A DNA stretch of 15,104 nt from JBBRXJ01 sp038248505 (GCA_038248505.1 JBBRXJ010000083.1:1-15104); one strand, 5' to 3'; counted from the first letter of the stretch, positions 8,126 through 15,104 are shown. Made by a program: numbers and translations. Notes: generated by a model from the letters alone, not told the origin.

Positions 8126-8133
8126 TATATTTG
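8126..8133 (+). promoter_or_regulatory. -7 promoter element of tRNA-fMet
   Basis: TATATTTG matches TAnnTTTG exactly and is followed by CACCC, a context often seen at strong stable-RNA promoters in Bacteroidota. It lies 47 bp before the mature tRNA 5' end. A clear TTG at the correct upstream spacing is missing. Confidence 0.45.
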
Positions 8134-8180
8134 CACCCTCATTTCGGGTATAGATTAGTTAAAAAAGATTTAAAATATAT

Positions 8181-8253
<73 letters not shown>

Positions 8254-8260
8254 TGAAGAC

Positions 8261-8294
8261 AACAGCCTTGATTTTTCATCAAGGCTGTTTTTAT
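8261..8294 (+). terminator. Rho-independent terminator of tRNA-fMet
   Basis: A perfect 12-bp stem, AACAGCCTTGAT (8261-8272) with ATCAAGGCTGTT (8278-8289), has a TTTTC loop and runs into TTTTTATTT. It starts eight bases after the tRNA. The same hairpin backbone returns at 11892-11926. Confidence 0.85.
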
Positions 8295-8319
8295 TTGTAC
8301 TCGCTGTAACACTCGATAA
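8262..8319 (+). repeat. 58-bp direct repeat, copy 1 (putative attL side)
   Basis: Aligns without gaps to 11896-11953 with 49 identical positions. The first 21 bases (8262-8282) and the last seven (CTCGATAA minus its first base) are exact. Weaker similarity extends back to CTAC at 8250-8253, the 3' end of the tRNA. The copy includes most of the tRNA terminator. Confidence 0.75.
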
Positions 8320-8661
8320 CTCGGCATTTAATTCAAATAATTTATTCACTTTAAAGGATCGAACATGCTTGTTTTCGTAATCGAAGCGAACACCTTCAGG
8401 AAACATCAAATTTTGAATTGTTTCTTTTACTTGTGAGTTTCCGTTTTGCTATATATTATTGACGTTCGAAAGAATCTTTGCTTCTTTTTTCAATTCATTT
8501 TGAAGGTTCGAACTATTAAATTCCTCGTTGATATTTGAATGAAGATTATATATCTTTTCTATTAACGATTCTTTAAACTGATTATAACTAATAGCGAGGT
8601 GTAACCGAACTTTACCTCTTACACCTTTTACACCTATTGAGTTATATTGAATTATGTGAAA

Positions 8662-9095
8662 TCAAGAACCTTTTAAGACTCAACACAGTTATATGTTTTA
8701 AGCCAATTACAAGGGAGCTTGTTGTCATTAACTGTTTTGAAACATTGATAATTCTCAGAAGTTCTAAGATTAGTAATACTCGGAAATGATATATTTTACT
8801 GATGTTATTGCTCAGAACTGAGCCATTGTACTGCCATTTTTTTACTTAACATTGCCAAATGAAAAAGCTATTTTTTCCCTTTTTTAATTGTTTTTAGGTA
8901 AAACACTTACCTTGCGTAATGGCAAGGCTGATTAATCGTCTGACATATAAGCCTCCCTTTGGTTATATAGGTTTTATACAATAAGACTTATAAACGAGGT
9001 TATATGTAACCAAGTGAAACTGAAAAACTAACTTAGACAAATAATTCGGAATTAAAAAGTGCGGAGACAGCACGATAAACTCGGACAAAAATAAA
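8662..9095. other. Non-coding stretch inside the element
   Basis: No gene is supported on either strand. Two overlapping hairpins are present: AGGTAA/TTACCT (8896-8912) and CCTTGC/GCAAGG (8910-8927). A short palindrome, GGTTA/TAACC, lies near 8999-9012. The plus strand leads into the signal peptide of the gene at 9096. I find no clear -33/-7 promoter for that gene. Confidence 0.5.
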
Positions 9096-10325
9096 ATGCA
9101 AAAAATCACAATTATTTTGACAGTTTTAATTGCAATGACAATTAAGACAAATGCACAATGGGTAACATTGAATTCAGCAACAAATGATACACTTTTTGAT
9201 GTATTTTTTATTGATGCAAACAATGGCTTTGTTCTTGGAGCGAATTTCAAATCGACTCCTGTTGTTAACACGCTATTAGAAACAACTAATGGAGGTGCAA
9301 ATTGGACTAGTTCAAGTCCTGCACCTCTTTCCATGGTTTTTACTGACCTTAATAATGGTTATTGGACAGGTCTTGATACCATATATAAGACAACTGATGG
9401 CGGCACAACTGTGACTGCATACCCACTTGGGTTAGGAAGCACTGTGATTGGTTTTAACATCTAATTTTATAACGCTACAGTTGGTTATGCTACAGCAGTT
9501 AATTATGTCAATCATGATAACTACATGGTTCATACTACCAATGCCGGAGCTTCATGGACAGCGGTAAGCGGAGGCGTAAGTGGAAGTCCTGGAATGAAGA
9601 ACATTTTTTGCACTAGTGCTAACACTTGCTATGTAGTTGGGAGCGGTACAAGCGGAAACAATGGAATAAACAAAACTACTGATGGTGGTGCAACATGGTC
9701 TAATATTTATAATCCATCAAATATGGATTGTAATTCTGTATGTTTCACAAGTCCTACCAATGGAGTAGTTGTTGGGAATAATTTAAGAATAGTTCATACA
9801 ACTGACGGAGGAAGCACATGGACTCAAGTTTCTTATAATGGCAGTAGCAATAATGATTTACAATCTGTTGGCTTTACAGACACAAATAATGGTGTAGCAG
9901 TTGGTGACAGTGGTACTATACTTAGAACAGGCGATGGTGGTGCTACATGGAGCCCAATGACTTCACCAACTACAAATGACCTTAACAGTGTTCATTTTCC
10001 CACTGCCACCACTGGGTATGCTGTTGGGAAAACAGGAACTATTATTAAATTCACAGGGGTACTCTCTGGTATTGATAAAAATGATTACTCCACTTCAATA
10101 GAAATTTATCCTAATCCGGCATCTGATTTTGTTACGTTAAATATTAACAAAAATAAAGCATTGACATTGAATATTTATAATTTAATTGGAACTCTCGTTA
10201 AATCAGAAATGCTTAAACAAAACCAACGTCAAATTAATATCGGGGATTTAAACAATGGTATTTATGTGATTGAAATCAAATCTAAAGAATGGACAGAAAA
10301 CCAAAAAATAATAATACAAAGATAA
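9096..10325 (+). pseudogene. Secreted YCF48/BNR-like repeat protein with T9SS sorting domain, interrupted by one stop
   Basis: One frame runs through the whole span apart from a TAA at 9462-9464. Both halves are in the same frame and belong together, so I read it as a single 409-codon gene with a nonsense change. A signal peptide (MQKITIILTVLIAMTIKTNA, before QW) is followed by beta-propeller-type repeats with TTDGGxTW motifs near residues 62, 98, 146, 193, 234 and 277. From about 334 the type A type IX secretion sorting domain begins (SIEIYPNPASDFVTLNI) and ends KIIIQR. The intact form would be exported by Sec and then passed through T9SS to the surface or medium. The YCF48 repeat is named after a photosystem II assembly factor, but in secreted Bacteroidota proteins it only indicates a propeller scaffold; the ligand is unknown. 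If the stop is real, only a 122-residue fragment is made. Confidence 0.8.
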
Positions 10326-10340
10326 TATCGGCAGCATATA

Positions 10341-10456
10341 ACAGCACCAACAAGAAATTGGCGGTTCATTGGTTAAATGAAGCTTTGTTCTTCATATCAA
10401 GTTTTGTGGTGGCAGACAGTTTTGAGCTTCGAAATCGGCAACTAACCATACCGCCA
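10341..10456. repeat. attC-like long imperfect palindrome
   Basis: Three arm segments pair in register: TGGCGG (10359-10364) with CCGCCA (10451-10456), TGGTTA (10370-10375) with TAACCA (10443-10448), and GAAGCT (10379-10384) with AGCTTC (10425-10430). The right arm carries extra unpaired bases (12 against 3 between the inner segments), an asymmetry like that of integron attC sites. It sits directly after the YCF48 gene and before rhuM, where a cassette junction would be. The canonical end boxes (RYYYAAC and GTTRRRY) are not clear, so this may instead be another family of intergenic repeat. Confidence 0.35.
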
Positions 10457-10538
10457 TACGTTAAAGGAACACATCATCGCTAACCAGCAAGCCACCGAAC
10501 AATTGTTAAAAGCATCGTTGCATTAGGCGGTAGAGGAA

Positions 10539-11551
10539 ATGGATTTGAAAACAGAGAAAAAGGAACGAAATAGTATGAAAGCAAACCATTCAGATTTTAT
10601 TTTATTCAAAACAGAAGACGAAAAAATTCGGTAGACGTTCGTTTTGAGGATGAAACAGTTTGGCTATCGCAAGAGCAAATGACGCTATTGTTTGAAAGGG
10701 ACAGAAGTGTAAATGTTAAGCATATCGCTAACATTTTTTCGGAAGGCGAACTGGAAGAGAAAAGCAATTTGCAATTTTTGCACATTGCAAATCCCGATAA
10801 AACTGTTAAATGTTACAACCTGAATGTAATTATTTCGGTTGGGTAACGTGTGAAATTTCAACGAGGAACCCCGTTTCGTATTTGGGCAACCAAACGCCTG
10901 AACGAATATATTCGCAAAGGTTTTACGATGGACGATGAACGCTTCAAAAATTTAGGTGGCGGTGGTTATTGGAAAGAACTGTTGCAACGCATACGCGATA
11001 TTCGTGCATCCGAATTTTTTTTTATCGTCAAGTGCTTGTTATTTATGCAAGCAGTATTGACTACGATCTCAAAGCAGAAGTTTTCATTGCGTTTTTTTAA
11101 TAGCGCAAAACAAAATTCATTATGCAGTACATGGTCAAACGGCAGCCGATTTATTTTTACCCGTGCTGATGCCGAAAAAGAATTTATAGGATTGATGACT
11201 TTTCCAGGCAGTCGTCCATACCTGAAAGATGTTGTTGTTGCAAAATATTATTTGGACGAAAAAGTGCTTCGTTCGCTCGGACAAATTGTATCGGGGTATT
11301 TGGATTTTGCAGAGCGTCAAGCCGAACGAGAGCAAACAATGACAATGAAAGATTGGGCGGAACATTTGGAAATTATTTTGACAATGAGTGGTGAAAAACT
11401 GTTTCAGGGAGCAGGCTCTATCAGTCGCTATATTGCTATTGAAAAGGCTACCACAGAATATAAGAAGTATCAACAAAAAACATTGAGCGAAGCAGAAAAA
11501 AAATATTTAGAAAGTTTGAAAGTATTAGAAAATAAAACCAAAACAAAGTGA
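10539..11551 (+). pseudogene. rhuM: RhuM-family protein, degraded by frameshifts and a nonsense codon
   Basis: The pieces follow the RhuM family (virulence-protein RhuM, common on mobile elements, function not settled) from end to end. They begin MDLKTEKKERNSMKANHSDF and FILFKTEDEKIR. After loss of one base near 10631 comes VDVRFEDETVWLSQEQM, then NIFSEGELEE and CYNLNVIISVG. A TAA at 10844-10846 stands where Tyr is expected (SVG-Y-RVK). Then come RGTPFRIWATKRLNEYIRKGF and LLQRIRDIRASE. Near the nine-T run at 11015-11023 the frame shifts (YRQVLVIYASSIDYD in another frame). QNKIHYAVHGQTAAD is in a third frame, and from FTRADAEKEFIGLMTFPG the frame is restored to the stop at 11549. The ATG at 10539 is taken as start; AGAGGA precedes it. 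At least four lesions make the gene non-functional. Confidence 0.85.
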
Positions 11552-11895
11552 AAAAAGCCAGCCCACTTAACAGCCTTTCAGGACGGTTTCCCCATTTTCC
11601 CTGAAAGACGGAAATAGCTTCTTCGGCTAAGGGCTATTTGAAAGGAAAAATGTGACATGAATTATAAAAAAGCTATAATTAAAATATTGAAATATAGAAC
11701 ATTAAGATGACGTTTTCAGAATGTCTAATAGCGGTTAAGCAAAAATGGCGGGTTTTGCGGTTAAAATTTATGTACAATCGATCTTATTAATAGAATCTTC
11801 TAGATAATTCTTATACGTCAATATATCAATAACTCTAATTATATCCCGAATAAGTTCTGTCTTCAAAAAAATGAAAGAATGCTCTACAAATGACT
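11552..11895. other. Non-coding stretch after the rhuM remnant
   Basis: No gene is supported. Hairpins are present: TTTCAGG with CCTGAAA (about 11577-11606) and AAATAGC/GCTATTT (11612-11639), which may once have ended rhuM transcription. An ATTATA/TATAAT pair surrounds an A-tract near 11660-11680. GCGGTTAA occurs twice, at 11731-11738 and 11757-11764. Tiny reading frames here were examined as possible peptide precursors and rejected. Confidence 0.5.
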
Positions 11896-11953
11896 ACAGC
11901 CTTGATTTTTCATCAACGCTGTAGTCATTTATACTCACGGGAACCCTCGATAA
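11896..11953 (+). repeat. 58-bp direct repeat, copy 2 (putative attR side)
   Basis: The counterpart of 8262-8319. The hairpin is retained and extended: GACTACAGC (11892-11900) pairs with GCTGTAGTC (11918-11926), with one C-C mismatch before the TTGAT/ATCAA inner stem. Bases that differ from copy 1 on the right arm (AGTC in place of TTTT) are matched by GACT on the left arm, so pairing is preserved. No T-tract follows, so it would be a poor terminator. It lies 70 bp before the asparagine-synthetase-like gene. Confidence 0.75.
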
Positions 11954-12002
11954 ATATGAAGCTTACTTAAATAATGGGCAAAGGATGAATCTTGCAACAT
12001 AT

Positions 12003-12019
12003 TTTTTTCGCTATATTTA
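12003..12019 (+). promoter_or_regulatory. Possible promoter close to the asparagine-synthetase-like gene
   Basis: TATATTTA (12012-12019) is one base off the TAnnTTTG box and is preceded, 17 bases earlier, by a TTG at 11992-11994. It ends four bases before the ATG at 12024, which would give an almost leaderless transcript. The match is weak and the area AT-rich. Confidence 0.2.
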
Positions 12020-12023
12020 AACA

Positions 12024-13880
12024 ATGAGTATTTGCGGCATATATCATCCATTACATAAATCGTTGGCAAATTTCAATTTAATGATTGAAAAGTTGTTGCT
12101 GCATCCTTCTTATCAAAAATCTTGCATTTACTCACAAAACATCTCATTGGCAAGCACCAATAGAATTATTGCCCAAGAAAATCATACTCTATTTGAAACT
12201 GATCGAAAAATAATTGCAGCGGATGTTCGATTAAGTAACAGAAATGAATTATTGAATATAATTGCTGCTGATAACACAATTAATGATACCCATATTATTT
12301 TGAAATTATGGGAGCTGCTTGGGGCGGATTGTTTACAGAAAATTGCAGGCGATTTTGCTTTTATTATTTTTGATAAAAAAACAAACGAACTGTTTTGCGC
12401 TCGAGATCAATTTGGAATAAAACCCTTCTTTTATACATTTAGTGAGAACGAATTTATATTTGCATCAACAATAAATTCTATCTTATCATCAAAAACATCA
12501 AAGGCTAAATTAAATAAAGAATGGATAGTTAAACATATTTCGCGAATACGAGAGGCAAATAATAAAACTTGCTATCAGGATGTATTCCGACTTATGCCAG
12601 CTCATGCAATACGAATAACAAAAGATGAATTTAAAATATTTCGTTATTGGTTTCCGCCAACAGAGGAGTTGGAACTAACGATTAGCGAAGATGAGATCAT
12701 ACAGACACTTCGTCATAAATTAAATGCTGCACTTGATTCCTGCCTTGACGAGAAGTCTCGTATTGGGGCAGAACTTAGTGGAGGAATCGATTCCGCTTTA
12801 TTAACTGGTATTGCAGCGAAGGTATTTAATAAGCAGTTAACGTGTTTCACTCATGCTTTACAGAATAAAAACGAGTTTCCGTTTAATGATGAAATTGAGT
12901 TTGTTAATAGGCATACTCAATTTTTGAAATCACCTCAAAGTACTCCAGTATATGCTAGTAATAGAGGCGTTTTAAATGCATTACAGAAGGAGATGTTAGA
13001 TCATAATACCTTATTTCCAATTAAATTTCAAACATTATCGCATGCCTTATATGCCGAGGCCGAAAAGAAAAATATTGATGTGCTTATTTCAGGTTATGGG
13101 GGTGATGAATTTGTATCATCAGCCACGAACTGTATTTATAGCGAATTTGCATTAAAACGTAAATGGCGTAGTTTATTTAAAATTCTTAATGATAGAAAAG
13201 TAGGCTTTTTAAAAAACTTTAAGGATTTTTGTTTTTTATATTTTAAGGAACGTTTTTCTCCCCTAAGTCAAATGTCTATTCTATTAAAAGGTCGAGTAAT
13301 GGCCACTTTGGCACTAATGAAAATGTCGACAAATACACGATTAATTCGACTTTTTAATATCAAAGAAAAATATGCGTTATTACATCATAACTATACATTT
13401 TTAAGCTGTAATGAAGAATCACAGAATAGAATTTCGAACAATATTTTTTGTCATCGTTTTGAAAGTTGCTACCAAACTGTATTAGGCTATGGAATTGAAT
13501 ATCGCTATCCGTTATTCAATAAAGATCTTATTGAATACTGGATGCAAATTCCTTCCCATTTTAAAATGAAAGATGGAATAAAACGTAATCTAATAAGGCA
13601 GGCTGCCATTGGATCGATGCCTGAAACCATTCGGAATCGCAACGATAAAGCAGGAATTACGATCCCATCATTATATCGTTTGTTCCTAAATGACTTTGAT
13701 GACATACTCTCATTTATTAGTGCAAGTGAAGATAATGAGTATGTAAATAAAAAGCGTTTAATAAAATGGACCTATAGAATAAAACATAAAATAGAAAAAG
13801 GAAATCAGTTTTATCAAGTATATTTGAATACATTAGAACTGTTGATTTTACTAGAATCACGAAGGGGTTTAAATTCATGA
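12024..13880 (+). CDS. Asparagine-synthetase-like ATP-dependent amide/cyclase enzyme without Cys2
   Basis: A 618-residue protein with the class B asparagine synthetase layout. Residues 1 to about 200 are an N-terminal nucleophile glutaminase-like domain (RDQFGIKPFFY at 127-137 is conserved). The rest is an ATP-pyrophosphatase domain with the PPi loop LSGGIDS at 251-257 and SGYGGDEF at 356-363. Authentic AsnB begins Met-Cys, with Cys2 as the glutaminase nucleophile. Here the start is MSICGI, so the Cys is residue 4 and cannot become the free N-terminus in the usual way. This suggests the glutaminase is inactive while adenylation of a carboxylate is kept, as in lasso-peptide cyclases that close a macrolactam. 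It overlaps the next gene by 4 bp (ATGA), so the two are coupled. Amidation of a sugar or peptide in surface-glycan synthesis is a fair alternative. Confidence 0.85.
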   Translation: MSICGIYHPLHKSLANFNLMIEKLLLHPSYQKSCIYSQNISLASTNRIIAQENHTLFETDRKIIAADVRLSNRNELLNIIAADNTINDTHIILKLWELLGADCLQKIAGDFAFIIFDKKTNELFCARDQFGIKPFFYTFSENEFIFASTINSILSSKTSKAKLNKEWIVKHISRIREANNKTCYQDVFRLMPAHAIRITKDEFKIFRYWFPPTEELELTISEDEIIQTLRHKLNAALDSCLDEKSRIGAELSGGIDSALLTGIAAKVFNKQLTCFTHALQNKNEFPFNDEIEFVNRHTQFLKSPQSTPVYASNRGVLNALQKEMLDHNTLFPIKFQTLSHALYAEAEKKNIDVLISGYGGDEFVSSATNCIYSEFALKRKWRSLFKILNDRKVGFLKNFKDFCFLYFKERFSPLSQMSILLKGRVMATLALMKMSTNTRLIRLFNIKEKYALLHHNYTFLSCNEESQNRISNNIFCHRFESCYQTVLGYGIEYRYPLFNKDLIEYWMQIPSHFKMKDGIKRNLIRQAAIGSMPETIRNRNDKAGITIPSLYRLFLNDFDDILSFISASEDNEYVNKKRLIKWTYRIKHKIEKGNQFYQVYLNTLELLILLESRRGLNS

Positions 13881-14923
13881 TATTTCCTAATCTGTTATAT
13901 AATGATCGTGAACTATTGCAGATTGTTCAATGGCTTACAATTCGATTTGGGAGAAGTCAGTCCATTTTGGTTCAAAATTGTGATCAGAAAAGGCTTTTGC
14001 AGCTCATGGCTCAACATCGAATTTTCCCTTTGGTAATTGGTTCCATGAAGAAATCGTCGAATGCATTCTCATTGGAGATACAACAGTTGTCAGATAAAAT
14101 TCAATTACAGCACACCAATAGAATTACAGCCATTACAGGTGAGACAATAGGCATTTCAAAACAATTTCAGGAGGCAAAAATAAAAGTAATTTCGCTCAAA
14201 GGTCCCTGCTTATCCTATCGTTTATACAATGATCCGTTTTTAAGACAAACACGCGATATTGATCTATTGATAATGCCAAAAGATGTTGAAGATGCGAGTG
14301 ATTTGCTTATTCAATTAGGGTATATTCTTAAACAAAAAAGAAGTGAGCGGTTTAAGAAGTTGCATCAGAATTACAATTTTTTTCATCCCACAAAAAAAAC
14401 TGCACTTGAGTTACACTGGCGATTATTAGCAAATGATGAATTGTTTGCTATAGAAGATTCTTTTTTTGATAATGCTGAGGAGGTGGTTATGGCCAATCAA
14501 TCGATTTATCATCTCGATCGTGAAACGGAGTTTATCTATCTTTGCTTACATGGCAGTTTGCATCAGTGGTCTGAACTCGCATGGCTGTCTGATATTGCTG
14601 CTTATATTAAAAATATTAGTCCTAATATGGATCAAATTATGGAGCGCGCTAAAAAATATAATATTGAGAGACCTGTTTTATTGGCGATACAGCTGGTAAA
14701 CCAATTCAATCTTTGCGCCACAACTAGAGTTATACCAATGAACCATGTTTTGGAATCCCTATTAAACACATCAATAAAAACAATTATTAATAGTGGAAAT
14801 GGCATCAAGGCAAATAAAATATGCAAGACATTTTATTTGATGAAATTTAAAACTAGTTTGAGTTATCAAATAAGTTGTATAAATCTTCGCTACAAGCGTG
14901 CATTGCATTATAACGAGTTGTAA
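13877..14923 (+). CDS. Nucleotidyltransferase-like protein (NTP_transf_5 family)
   Basis: A 348-residue protein with the family hallmark between residues 105 and 135: ISLKGPCLSYRLYNDPFLRQ then TRDIDLLIMP. This gives the KG...D-P...R..DIDLL signature with paired acidic residues Asp127 and Asp129 expected to bind metal. ALELHWRLL (176-184) and YLCLHGSLHQWSELAWLSDI (221-240) are further typical blocks. The reaction is unknown. By fold it should transfer a nucleotidyl group, and members occur beside asparagine-synthetase-like cyclases in lasso-peptide clusters and in some surface-polysaccharide clusters. The ATG at 13877 overlaps the stop of the preceding gene, which indicates coupled translation. 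The stop lies 18 bp before the IS end, and length is normal, so the gene seems complete. Confidence 0.85.
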   Translation: MIFPNLLYNDRELLQIVQWLTIRFGRSQSILVQNCDQKRLLQLMAQHRIFPLVIGSMKKSSNAFSLEIQQLSDKIQLQHTNRITAITGETIGISKQFQEAKIKVISLKGPCLSYRLYNDPFLRQTRDIDLLIMPKDVEDASDLLIQLGYILKQKRSERFKKLHQNYNFFHPTKKTALELHWRLLANDELFAIEDSFFDNAEEVVMANQSIYHLDRETEFIYLCLHGSLHQWSELAWLSDIAAYIKNISPNMDQIMERAKKYNIERPVLLAIQLVNQFNLCATTRVIPMNHVLESLLNTSIKTIINSGNGIKANKICKTFYLMKFKTSLSYQISCINLRYKRALHYNEL

Positions 14924-14941
14924 ATAATTAATCTGTAAATA

Positions 14942-15104
14942 ACCCAGAAGTGGCAGACATAACAAAAAAACATTATAATTAATTATAAATAAATTAGTTA
15001 TGTCTTTGATAGTATCACCTAAAAGGTGCTATTTGCAACAGCAACAGCAAATAAACTATCCATGGATAAAATCACACAATCTTCAAAAAACATCACCCCT
15101 TTTG
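14942..15104 (+). mobile_element. Left end of an IS, probable IS1380 family, running off the window
   Basis: Begins with the same terminal inverted repeat as positions 1-32. Inside it, AGACATAAC (14955-14963) is repeated in inverted form as GTTATGTCT (14997-15005), so the end can fold into a hairpin. A perfect 16-bp palindrome, TTATAATTAATTATAA (14973-14988), lies in its loop. A small hairpin, CACCT/AGGTG (15017-15029), precedes the transposase start. The element has landed 18 bp after the nucleotidyltransferase-like gene. Confidence 0.75.
15062..15104 (+). CDS. Transposase N-terminus, probable IS1380 family (partial)
   Basis: Fourteen codons are present, MDKITQSSKNITPF, with the next codon starting with G. 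IS1380-type (DDE_Tnp_1) transposases characteristically open with a short lead followed by I/L-T-P-F-G-G, which this matches. The frame upstream is closed by a stop at 15020-15022, and the ATG at 15062 gives the expected short N-terminus. The 3' part is outside the window. With so few residues the family call rests on the motif plus its position 120 bp inside an IS end. Confidence 0.6.
   Translation, partial: MDKITQSSKNITPF

Larger units (their letters stand above)
8254..8661 (-). pseudogene. C-terminal remnant of a serine-recombinase-like integrase
   Basis: Reading leftward from 8661 gives one frame with a single internal stop (TAG, 8449-8451). Before it, YNSIGVKGVRGKVRLHLA, FKESLIEKIYNLHSNINEEF and LQNELKKEAKILSNVNNI are seen. 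After it come QVKETIQNLMFPEGVRFDYE and HVRSFKVNKLFELNAELSS. The FPEGV-x-F/Y-D/E...R..KVN.LFEL block matches my recollection of the C-terminal tail of Bacteroidota large serine recombinases, whose genes often end inside a tRNA attachment site. Here too the frame runs on into tRNA-fMet, giving GTGFEPMTSGL. The catalytic N-terminal domain is absent: a TGA at 8662-8664 ends the frame and nothing upstream continues it. Confidence 0.6.
8254..11953. mobile_element. Decayed integrative element next to tRNA-fMet
   Basis: This interval lies between the 3' end of tRNA-fMet and the second copy of a 58-bp direct repeat at 11896-11953. It begins with the recombinase remnant at the tRNA side, where an integrase is expected in a tRNA-integrated element. 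The cargo is typical accessory material: a secreted YCF48-repeat protein, an attC-like palindrome and a rhuM-family gene. Every coding sequence in it is disrupted, whereas the genes on both sides are intact. This supports an old, inactive insertion. The repeats differ at 9 of 58 positions, so they would be ancient att sites. A simple duplication of the terminator region is the alternative. Confidence 0.5.

Noticed and set aside
8963..9334. Minus-strand frame opposite the start of the YCF48 gene
   Set aside because: It lies antisense to the signal peptide and first repeats and has no recognisable feature.
10289..10483. Plus-strand frame overlapping the end of the YCF48 gene
   Set aside because: It is out of frame with the sorting domain and runs through the attC-like palindrome; no protein character.
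11135..11476. Minus-strand frame opposite rhuM
   Set aside because: The plus strand matches RhuM; the antisense frame has no family character.
11657..11924. Three tiny frames (11657-11710, 11707-11790, 11871-11924) as possible RiPP precursors
   Set aside because: They have no leader-core layout, no recognisable lasso leader motif and no ring-forming pattern, and the third lies in the repeat hairpin.

Overview
The window looks like a chromosomal segment from a member of the Bacteroidota. The DNA is AT-rich. Start codons lack clear Shine-Dalgarno sequences, and several genes are preceded by TAnnTTTG-type -7 boxes. The gene families also fit the phylum: a family S46 dipeptidyl peptidase, a protein with a C-terminal type IX secretion sorting domain, and signal peptides ending in ..A/G|Q. 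I cannot place it below phylum with confidence.

Both edges are ends of the same type of insertion sequence. Positions 1-32 are the outward end of one copy. Positions 14942-15104 are the start of another copy, including the first 14 codons of a probable IS1380-type transposase. The window is therefore the unique DNA lying between two IS copies.

Positions 271-7313 are an ordinary housekeeping block: a secreted protein of unknown function (-), a 700-bp intergenic stretch rich in palindromes, rnhA (-), an S46 dipeptidyl peptidase (-), rlmN (+), then rnhB and a GT4 glycosyltransferase as a likely two-gene operon (-). The ends of rlmN and rnhB overlap by 23 bp. A small ribbon-helix-helix-like protein with a TTG start (7720-8046) and the initiator tRNA-fMet (8181-8253) follow.

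Positions 8254-11953 look like a decayed integrative element next to tRNA-fMet. The region is bounded by a 58-bp imperfect direct repeat (49 of 58 identical). One copy forms the tRNA terminator hairpin; the other lies 3,634 bp downstream. Inside are the C-terminal remnant of a serine-recombinase-like gene reading into the tRNA, a YCF48-repeat/T9SS secreted protein broken by one in-frame stop, a long attC-like imperfect palindrome, and a rhuM-family gene with several frameshifts and a nonsense codon.

The last block (12024-14923) is a translationally coupled pair: an asparagine-synthetase-like enzyme without a Cys2 glutaminase nucleophile, and a protein of the NTP_transf_5 nucleotidyltransferase-like family. 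This combination is known from lasso-peptide (RiPP) clusters and some surface-glycan clusters. No precursor peptide, leader peptidase or exporter is visible before the right-hand IS, so the assignment is tentative. It is the most interesting lead in the window.
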